A stretch of DNA of 64,000 bases from a virus. The notes beneath the pieces are model-generated. The model was not told where the DNA came from, searched no databases, and saw only the letters and a program-made list of their open reading frames with translations. Positions 58,187 to 64,000 of the stretch are shown piece after piece. A program made the position numbers and the translations under genes. The stretch spans positions 62,001 through 126,000 of IMG/VR virus record IMGVR_UViG_3300027770_000026; one strand, 5' to 3'. The first letter of the stretch is position 1. Every line of letters begins with the position of its first letter.

Positions 58187-58890
58187 TAGTTAATGCCTAC
58201 CTGTTCACATATGCTGCAAACAAACTCTATCTGATCTGTTTCTTCTTTGATCTTATTATACCACACAGTTGGATCAATATAACGGATAATCAGATGCACC
58301 TGATCGTCGTTGAACCTTGATAGCAGTTCTTGTCCAGTCTTAGTGCCGTACAACAGCCAAGGACTAACCCTACCGCTGATAATATCATGCACAATCTTGT
58401 TAGTATTTGCATGATATAGATATTGATCCAATGTTAATTTATTCTGTTCAGCCCATTCCTGCATATGATGGAATGTTCGTTCGATACCATTCTCTGCTGA
58501 TTCGTTTGCTAGCAGTTGTGTGAGATAGCGTTCGTATGTGGTGTCGCGGGACCAATACTCTAACTTGATATTATTCTTAATTACCCAATCTACAAACAAC
58601 ATGGGATTGACCACATCCATACTGCGAATGTATTTGGCAAACTTAGTAAAGCCGTTGTAGTATGGACTGTCGGCAAACTGCTCCCATGTTTTACTCTTGC
58701 GTTGAGTCTGTTGATAGAACTTGTCGTATACAGTAAATGCTAATTTACCATCGGCAGTTTGTCCTTCTTGATGGCGTAACTTCTGCCTGCAAGTATGCGA
58801 TAGTAATGTACGTTCACGTTTGAATTCACGCTTGCAAAACTCGCAAGCAAAGTCATTCAAAGTCTGACTCAAATTCTCTGTATTCATCAT
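58186..58890 (-). CDS. C2H2-type zinc-finger phage protein
   Basis: 234 residues. N-terminal CEFCKREFKRERTLLSHTC is a C2H2/C2HC finger (about residues 16-34), and the C-terminus has CSICEQVGIN. The helical middle (about 50-200) resembles a conserved T4-like cyanophage protein by memory. Position beside replication genes suggests DNA binding. Confidence 0.7.
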   Translation of the reverse strand: MMNTENLSQTLNDFACEFCKREFKRERTLLSHTCRQKLRHQEGQTADGKLAFTVYDKFYQQTQRKSKTWEQFADSPYYNGFTKFAKYIRSMDVVNPMLFVDWVIKNNIKLEYWSRDTTYERYLTQLLANESAENGIERTFHHMQEWAEQNKLTLDQYLYHANTNKIVHDIISGRVSPWLLYGTKTGQELLSRFNDDQVHLIIRYIDPTVWYNKIKEETDQIEFVCSICEQVGIN

Positions 58891-59299
58891 TTATTACCTC
58901 TAGCTCCTGATCAGAAACTGTTTCTGACAGTAGTTCTAAGTCTGCTTGTTTGGCTGCGGGATACAATCGTAGTAGTGCATCTAGCTTCTTGTTTTTCTTT
59001 TTAAACTCGCGCCCAAGATACTCATGTTTAATACGTTGTGTACTGCCCACTTGGGAATACATCAACCACATAAACTTGGGATACCTAGCCAGTGTAAAGT
59101 AGTTGATATTAACCATGCGGTTGGTTTCCTCCACGTACCAGGATTCCAGCACAGGATTACTATTAACTGTGCTAACCCAACGTAGCATGATGTAAGGGCT
59201 AAATGCCTTACGCTCATCGTCGGTTAGGTTATCGTAGAACGTTTTATCTCTGCGGTCTACTGCAGCCAATATACGGAATATATCTAACTTAGCAGCCAT
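58853..59299 (-). CDS. Putative clamp-loader small subunit (gp62-like)
   Basis: 148 residues from ATG 59299 (TAATG overlap; a TTG six bases upstream is the alternative). LDIFRILAAVDRRDKTFYDN, FSPYIMLRWVS and ARYPKFMWLMYSQVG resemble gp62 of T4-like cyanophages, which with gp44 loads the sliding clamp. No gp44 or gp45 is in the window. The tail is acidic. Confidence 0.45.
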   Translation of the reverse strand: MAAKLDIFRILAAVDRRDKTFYDNLTDDERKAFSPYIMLRWVSTVNSNPVLESWYVEETNRMVNINYFTLARYPKFMWLMYSQVGSTQRIKHEYLGREFKKKNKKLDALLRLYPAAKQADLELLSETVSDQELEVINDEYREFESDFE

Positions 59300-59799
59300 T
59301 ACCAAAGCTCGTCAATCTTCACAATCTGTTGTGTACGACTAATCTCTCGAGCAAAGAACACACAATTGGGATTACTTCCTTCTGTAAGTGGTACTGCTAA
59401 TAGATGCCCCGATTTAAGCTTGGGGAAGTACCACTTGACTTCGGGATATACATCTACAATATCAATCTTCTCAAAGAGAGGACGGAAACCAGTTAGTGGA
59501 TTTACTGTTAGTGTTTCGAACCCACGCTCGCTGATACTAGTAAGCGGTATAACTTCTAGATCGCCAATCTCAGGATCACCTATCATTACCTGCCAGTCCA
59601 ATGGCATCTTAATTGTATGTTTACCTATTTCTAGTATTGCAGCAGGGGCAGTAAAGCTTTCTAGAAAGATCAAGGGAATAAAAAAGTAATCCGGATCGTT
59701 TGGATCGCTGTTGTCTAGTACTGCAAAACGCAAGTCGTCTACCTCTGCAGGTAGTTCTAGCATGCTCATACTAATGTTTTCAATTGTGAGAATATTCAT
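59299..59799 (-). CDS. Conserved phage hypothetical protein
   Basis: 166 residues from ATG 59799 (TGATG overlap with the helicase stop). Blocks PLDWQVMIGDPEIGDLEVIP and VKWYFPKLKSGHLLAVPL recur, by memory, in T4-like marine phages next to replication genes. Function unknown. Confidence 0.7.
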   Translation of the reverse strand: MNILTIENISMSMLELPAEVDDLRFAVLDNSDPNDPDYFFIPLIFLESFTAPAAILEIGKHTIKMPLDWQVMIGDPEIGDLEVIPLTSISERGFETLTVNPLTGFRPLFEKIDIVDVYPEVKWYFPKLKSGHLLAVPLTEGSNPNCVFFAREISRTQQIVKIDELW

Positions 59800-61241
59800 C
59801 AAATGTTTACCTTTTGTAGTTCCCATTCATAATTTGCATCGTTATAAAACTGTTTGCGTTTGGTCATGTGTCGCTTGCTGAACTTGCAACTGCTAGTCAC
59901 ATCCCAAATCTCTACACTGTCCTTGTCCTGCGCCTTGCGTAATCCACGTCCGATGCTCTGTATAGTGCGCACGAAACTCTTGCCTGGCTCTACTAGTACA
60001 ATGTGAAACAAGCGTGGTAAGTTAATGCCCACTGCTGCTACACCATATGTCGCAACAATTACCTTACCTTCTGCTGTAGCTACTTCGTCGTAGTGTTCTT
60101 GCCTGTCCTGACTTTTAACACCGCCCGAAATAAACACTGCGTTGGGTATACGATCTACCAATTCTTGTCCTGCTTCGATGCGGTCTACAAGTACTAGTGT
60201 ATTGCCTTGCGCACTGATTTGCTTGACTAGTTTGGACATGTAATCTATTCGTTTAGTATCTGTTAGTAGATACTTGAGTTCGCTTTGGTAGTTGGAGAAG
60301 GTGCGTTGGTCCTGTATCTGTACAATATTAACTTTACACTGTGCAAGTACGCCCTGATCCTGCAGATCTGCTGCACGGATCTTGTTTACTACAGCACCAA
60401 TTCCCACATGTAAACAACGCCATTCAAACTCTTCTTTGGGAATGGTTCCTGTCAACCCCCAACGAATTGGCACTTGCGCAAACGGCCCACTTAGCATGGC
60501 TTTGAGTACATCGCCCTTGGCCATGTGGGCTTCGTCTACAATGATGCAGTTAACACCTTGAGCAAACTCCGGCCACTCAACAGGTGCTGTACCGTCTTTG
60601 GTTTTCTTGCCGAGACTATTCAGACTTTGCCATGTGCAAATGGTATGTGTCTTTTGATATTCTTTCTGACTACCATAGAAAACCCCCACATCTAGACCAA
60701 TTAGCTGATAGTCTTTGAGTGTTTGTTTAACCAAGTCCACGTTGGGTACAATGGTTAAGGTACGCCCATACTTCTCTGCGCGGCTGCACAGTGTAGCAGT
60801 CATTATGGTCTTGCCCGCACCTGTGCTAATCTCTTGTATGCTCTGTGGCTCCGCGAGAAATGCATTGATTGCTTCCACTTGATAGTCACGCAGCGTTACA
60901 GGAGTACCAGCAGAAGTATGATTCTCGGGCCAGGATATATGAGCTAGGCTTTGTTCAGTTACTGATTCGAACTCTAGTTCCCACCCCTGCCTGTAGTCTT
61001 CAATTTCAATATCTAGATGTTCAATCTCAGGAAGGATTTCTTCCAGAAGTTTGAGATAGGTTGTGCCGCTAGCGGCAAAGAACTGAATACACCCGTCCCA
61101 ACGTCCCAATCTTACAGCGGGTAGATGTCGTGCATACGGCACTTGGTATTTGAACTTGCTGACTAACTTGCGCCGCATCATGGGCTCAAGTCCTTCAATC
61201 TTAATGTTGACTTCGTCGCGGATAATGATTTTTACTGTCAT
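59799..61241 (-). CDS. uvsW: UvsW-like SF2 DNA helicase
   Basis: 480 residues. N-terminal domain with RLGRWDGCIQFF, Walker A STGAGKT, DEAH box VDEAHM, motif III GLTGT, and motif VI QSIGRGLRK. UvsW unwinds branched DNA and R-loops and switches T4 from origin- to recombination-driven replication. Full length for the family. Confidence 0.93.
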   Translation of the reverse strand: MTVKIIIRDEVNIKIEGLEPMMRRKLVSKFKYQVPYARHLPAVRLGRWDGCIQFFAASGTTYLKLLEEILPEIEHLDIEIEDYRQGWELEFESVTEQSLAHISWPENHTSAGTPVTLRDYQVEAINAFLAEPQSIQEISTGAGKTIMTATLCSRAEKYGRTLTIVPNVDLVKQTLKDYQLIGLDVGVFYGSQKEYQKTHTICTWQSLNSLGKKTKDGTAPVEWPEFAQGVNCIIVDEAHMAKGDVLKAMLSGPFAQVPIRWGLTGTIPKEEFEWRCLHVGIGAVVNKIRAADLQDQGVLAQCKVNIVQIQDQRTFSNYQSELKYLLTDTKRIDYMSKLVKQISAQGNTLVLVDRIEAGQELVDRIPNAVFISGGVKSQDRQEHYDEVATAEGKVIVATYGVAAVGINLPRLFHIVLVEPGKSFVRTIQSIGRGLRKAQDKDSVEIWDVTSSCKFSKRHMTKRKQFYNDANYEWELQKVNI

Positions 61242-61301
61242 AGATACAAGTGTACTAGGTATATGTATTTAAAGCAAGATGCATAGCCGTAATAGTTGGG
61301 C

Positions 61302-61307
61302 TAAATA
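61302..61307 (+). promoter_or_regulatory. Late promoter element TAAATA
   Basis: GGGCTAAATAC, four bases before ATG 61312 (leaderless class). Confidence 0.6.
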
Positions 61308-61311
61308 CCAC

Positions 61312-61929
61312 ATGCGGGCAACAGAATTCATAACGGAATCACTTGATAAACCCTACCCATGGCGACAGGCAAGAGCCAAATACGCTATGGCAAAATATGT
61401 GTTCCGTGCCAACAGTATACTCAAACGCTATCAGATATCATTTGATGTACGAGGAGACAATCGTGTAGAAGTTGGTTTTGGTCGTTACACTCTGACGCGC
61501 GGTTTAGACCTGGGAAAGACCAAAGATAGTTATCAGGAGGCACAGAGAATCTTTGCTACAGTTGGTGCTGTCATAATGGATTTCCTCAAAAATAATCCCA
61601 GCGTGAACACTATTCATTTCAGTGCCCCTGCAGACAAAGGCGAGACTGAAAAAACATCCAGCAGAATACGACTGTATGGTGCACTAGCCAAACGCCTGCA
61701 ACAACAGTTGGCGTGGCCTAATATAACTCGAGAAGTAGAACCCAATCCTTATACCAATGATCCCGTAGTATATTGGGATATCAGTAAGGATGCCAAAAAG
61801 GTAGAGCCCACACAAGATAGAGATTATGCTGCAGCCCAAGCAGCCAAAAATCCTAACCCTATTTTGGATAAAATATATCCAATGAGAAAAGCTCAAGCAG
61901 TAGACCGAATACTGAGTAAAGGTCTATAA
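61312..61929 (+). CDS. Protein with capsid-targeting-like N-terminus
   Basis: 205 residues. Starts MRATEFITESLDKPYPW, nearly the same as the internal MRASEFITE of the 6540-8681 protein and close to T4 IPIII. The body is alpha/beta with a basic end; no enzyme motif was recognised. TAAATA ends four bases upstream. A lone late plus-strand gene between replication genes, as expected for an inserted head-protein gene. Confidence 0.7.
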   Translation: MRATEFITESLDKPYPWRQARAKYAMAKYVFRANSILKRYQISFDVRGDNRVEVGFGRYTLTRGLDLGKTKDSYQEAQRIFATVGAVIMDFLKNNPSVNTIHFSAPADKGETEKTSSRIRLYGALAKRLQQQLAWPNITREVEPNPYTNDPVVYWDISKDAKKVEPTQDRDYAAAQAAKNPNPILDKIYPMRKAQAVDRILSKGL

Positions 61930-61932
61930 AAA

Positions 61933-61953
61933 AGCCCCGCACTAGGCGGGGCT
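61933..61953. terminator. Terminator between convergent genes
   Basis: Perfect 8-bp stem AGCCCCGC/GCGGGGCT with a 5-base loop. On the minus strand TTTTTT follows, so it ends the AAA-ATPase transcript and may also act on the plus strand. Confidence 0.88.
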
Positions 61954-61977
61954 CCAAGTTGGCACTTGCGGAATTGA

Positions 61978-63066
61978 TTAGCGCATGCAGGTCATGCGCG
62001 TCAGCTCCTGCCAACGGTTGGGGTTAATCTTGTAAAGGTCAGCCACCTTAAGCGCGGCGCGCAAGCTGATCTCGCGCATCTTGTTCGCATTCTCAGTGAT
62101 GAAATTCACAATCTCCGTCGACTGCTCTTCAGTGAAGCCGTACTTCTCAGCGTCGAACAGCGTACCCGTAGCAGCAATCTGACGCAACCGCAGCAGCTTC
62201 TCGCGCGTGGTGTGGATGGTCAGGTCCAAGTAGTGGCAGCGCGACTGGAGTGCGTCAATGTGATCCTTCAGCTTCTTGCTCTTGATGTTATCGAACTTCA
62301 AATTAGTAATGAAGATCACCGAACCCTTAAAGTCGAAAGCGTTGGGGATACCCTCACGACGCAGCAATGCGCTATCGCTGTTCCAGTGAATGCGCCGCCG
62401 GCTGCTGCTGTCGAGCGCAGCCTTGAGGATGTTGAGGCTGAGGTCTTCAAGCAAGATGCTGTCGCAGTCGTCAAACACCAACACGCAGTTGGAGTCGCTG
62501 AAGTCAAACAGCTTCTTGTAGAGGCCAATGGGCGTCATCGCACCCTTGACCACTTCGTGCTTGACGACCTTGATCAGCTTGTCAAACATGCTCGCTGTCT
62601 CTAGCGTCTGTTCAACGCCGTAGCTCTTGCCCACGCCTGGGGCACCGCTCACAATCATTGCGCGGATGTTGCCTTCCTTAGCAGCCATCGTCATCTCGTT
62701 GAGCACCTCAAAGCGGGCACCCACACGTTGCATGATCTGCTCGTCGGTCTCGTCAGTGTCAACGGGCGTCTCGTACATGACGTCGTCATCCTCGCTCTTG
62801 TTAACAACAGCAGGCGTGAACGCAATCACGTTGTTGGGAATTTCGCTAGCAGCAACGGGCTGGATAGAGCGAATGCTCTCTACCGTAATACGGATGTTCT
62901 TACCGGCGTAGTCGCCCATGTCGTTGCCAGCAAGTACAGTAACGAAGCCGCCCTTGGCGCCTTCCTTGTAATCCTGCACAAGGCGGAACGTCTGATTGCG
63001 GATCTGCATACCGCGATACTTACCGCTAGTAATACGAACGAAATTTGCCATTTGCTTGTTCTCCAT
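61978..63066 (-). CDS. AAA+ ATPase with N-terminal beta domain
   Basis: 362 residues from ATG 63066 (AGGGA before it); ATG 63051 is the alternative. N-terminal RITSGKYRGMQIRN and LAGNDMGDYAGKNIRI form a KOW/OB-like domain. The AAA core has Walker A GAPGVGKSYGVE, Walker B CVLVFDDCDSIL and sensor VIFITNL. A helical lid follows. Codons are GC-rich compared with neighbours. It may act as a chaperone or in replication; the exact role is unknown. It has a sigma70 promoter. Confidence 0.85.
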   Translation of the reverse strand: MENKQMANFVRITSGKYRGMQIRNQTFRLVQDYKEGAKGGFVTVLAGNDMGDYAGKNIRITVESIRSIQPVAASEIPNNVIAFTPAVVNKSEDDDVMYETPVDTDETDEQIMQRVGARFEVLNEMTMAAKEGNIRAMIVSGAPGVGKSYGVEQTLETASMFDKLIKVVKHEVVKGAMTPIGLYKKLFDFSDSNCVLVFDDCDSILLEDLSLNILKAALDSSSRRRIHWNSDSALLRREGIPNAFDFKGSVIFITNLKFDNIKSKKLKDHIDALQSRCHYLDLTIHTTREKLLRLRQIAATGTLFDAEKYGFTEEQSTEIVNFITENANKMREISLRAALKVADLYKINPNRWQELTRMTCMR

Positions 63067-63088
63067 ATCGTTGTTCCCTATGTGTCGT

Positions 63089-63116
63089 ATTATACAGCCA
63101 TCCAGGTGCAGTGCAA
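63089..63116 (-). promoter_or_regulatory. Sigma70-type promoter
   Basis: On the minus strand: -35 TTGCAC (63116-63111), 16-base spacer, -10 TATAAT (63094-63089), reading into the AAA ATPase. Confidence 0.65.
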
Positions 63117-63138
63117 CTCTTTTTGGCAGAAAGAATTC

Positions 63139-63224
63139 TAATAAAATCAATAACTTAGCAAGGGCGCACGTAAGTCATTGACTCTACAGGGATTTTAGTT
63201 TTCCCAATAAAATCAACAACTTAC
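63139..63224. repeat. Short repeats TCAAYAACTTA in direct and inverted orientation
   Basis: AATAAAATCAATAACTTA and AATAAAATCAACAACTTACG lie in direct orientation, with an inverted TAAGTCATTGA between them. The 190-base intergenic stretch from 63067 to 63257 holds these and the promoter, and no gene. A fourth related copy (AATAGAATCAATGACTTACG) lies at 14147-14166. It could be a regulator or replication site. Confidence 0.45.
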
Positions 63225-63257
63225 GCAGCCTGGGGCTATTTTGAGCGTTTTTTAGGG

Positions 63258-63446
63258 TTAATCTACCCCAAAATCGTCGTCTAAATCGTCATCAACTTGG
63301 TTTTGCCACTTGCGCAGGTCTGCAGCAGTAGCACGACGGTAGTCGTGATCAGATGGTTCCACGCGATGCTTGAATTGGTCATCCTCGCGCAGGGCCCGGG
63401 CAACAGGGTTACGCTTGATAACCTTGCTGGGATTCTTCGACTTCAT
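63258..63446 (-). CDS. Small basic/acidic phage protein
   Basis: 62 residues from ATG 63446 (MKSKNPSKVIKRNPVARALR), with AAGGAG 14 bases upstream; a GTG at 63461 is the alternative. Basic N-terminus and an acidic end (DDDLDDDFGVD). I recall similar proteins near replication genes in T4-like phages. Confidence 0.65.
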   Translation of the reverse strand: MKSKNPSKVIKRNPVARALREDDQFKHRVEPSDHDYRRATAADLRKWQNQVDDDLDDDFGVD

Positions 63447-63457
63447 AACGCTCTTTT

Positions 63458-64000
63458 TCACTCCTTAACAAGATAAAGCACACGATTTAGTTTGGTGGTG
63501 TTGCCGTCTATGTGCGCCTTAACGGTACCACGTATGTAAACGTAATCATCTTCGTAAACATCTTGCTTGCTATGCCAGTAGAGGTAGAGATTGCCATCGT
63601 CTCCCAGCAAAATATGTCCATTGGTTTCTTGATATACTGTGTTCTTTGAAGGAAATACACGCAACACAGTACCACGTACTTCAATACGGTCCTTGAGCTT
63701 GCCCACACAACGAGAGGTCAGTTTGGACCGTTCAATCAGCTCGCCACGACGCTGATTTTCGCGATGTGTAATATAGTAGCCGGGCTGGTTAACCCCAAAC
63801 GTAAAGTTAGTAGATTGGTTAACATCAACTTCTTCCTGCATAAACAGGGTGACTACAATCTTGCCATAGTTGCTGATCTTGCCTGCAATCATATCCAGCA
63901 AGCGACCACGCTGATACTCAATCAGTTCCTGCGCAAGAGCTCGGTCGTCCTCTGTAATTAGAGAGTCATCAGCTAGTGCTGCTTGAGCAAACTGTTGGCG
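63458..64000 (-). CDS. Hypothetical OB-like protein, partial at right edge
   Basis: The frame is open to the window end, so the true start lies beyond 64000; 180 codons are visible. The C-terminal part (IEVRGTVLRVFPSKNTVYQE, then YVYIRGTVKAHIDG) looks like an OB or beta-barrel fold. A nucleic-acid-binding role is possible. Confidence 0.65.
   Translation of the reverse strand, partial: RQQFAQAALADDSLITEDDRALAQELIEYQRGRLLDMIAGKISNYGKIVVTLFMQEEVDVNQSTNFTFGVNQPGYYITHRENQRRGELIERSKLTSRCVGKLKDRIEVRGTVLRVFPSKNTVYQETNGHILLGDDGNLYLYWHSKQDVYEDDYVYIRGTVKAHIDGNTTKLNRVLYLVKE

Noticed and set aside
62212-63181. Several plus-strand frames opposite the AAA ATPase
   Set aside because: GC-rich coding on the minus strand opens frames on the other strand; no independent start signals or motifs.

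Overview
The window is part of the genome of a large tailed phage of the broad T4-like type. The evidence is a set of replication genes on one strand (DnaB/gp41-like helicase, TOPRIM primase, UvsW-like helicase, a gp62-like candidate), class Ia ribonucleotide reductase, tail fibre and virion genes, and a T4-style late promoter element (TAAATA, often TATAAATA) in front of many genes. Genes are tightly packed, commonly with ATGA or TAATG overlaps, and almost all lie on the minus strand. No integrase, transposase, CRISPR array or conventional tRNA was seen. Signal peptides, a phage bS21 and an E. coli-like proteolysis tag suggest a Gram-negative, probably proteobacterial host; this is an inference.

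Layout. 0-6.5 kb: small accessory genes, many membrane or secreted, including an MbcA/ParS-like antitoxin-domain protein, a secreted Asn-rich protein, a secreted thermonuclease and a metallophosphoesterase. 6.5-8.7 kb: one plus-strand gene for a 713-residue protein joining a HopA1-like region to a protein-kinase-like domain, bounded by two 38-bp direct repeats. 8.72-8.98 kb: a circularly permuted tmRNA gene on the minus strand, with tag ANDSNYDMALAA. 9-15 kb: two glycosyltransferase-like paralogues, small genes and a HAD phosphatase. 15-25.3 kb: DEDD exonuclease, ClpS, Hsp20, bS21, ClpX, membrane protein, metalloprotease-like protein, NrdB and NrdA. 25.3-37.9 kb: tail fibre, PD-(D/E)XK nucleases, virion proteins, Nudix hydrolase, two nucleotidyltransferases and a GH19-like protein. 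37.9-44.2 kb: a tandem array of seven diverged paralogues plus one mini-member. 44.2-53.3 kb: HEGRNRM protein, kinase-like protein, amidoligase, a second GH19 enzyme and other proteins with a shared N-terminus. 53.3-64 kb: helicase, primase, three paralogous virion-like proteins, a DnaE-like fragment, a gp62-like protein, UvsW and an AAA ATPase.

Two systems stand out. First, the phage carries its own translation-rescue and protein-fate kit: permuted tmRNA, ClpX (ClpP-docking IGF loop kept, basic RKH loop lost), ClpS, Hsp20 and bS21. No ClpP, SmpB or SspB was seen, so it would have to plug into host partners. Second, at least fifteen proteins start with M-(K/R)-x-x-E-(I/L/F)-x-x-E or a close variant, resembling the capsid-targeting sequence of T4 internal head proteins that gp21 cleaves. 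Many bearers are enzymes (kinase-like, nucleotidyltransferase, Nudix, HAD, amidoligase, GH19), which suggests a set of effectors packaged in the head. All functions are read by eye from sequence; no database search was run.
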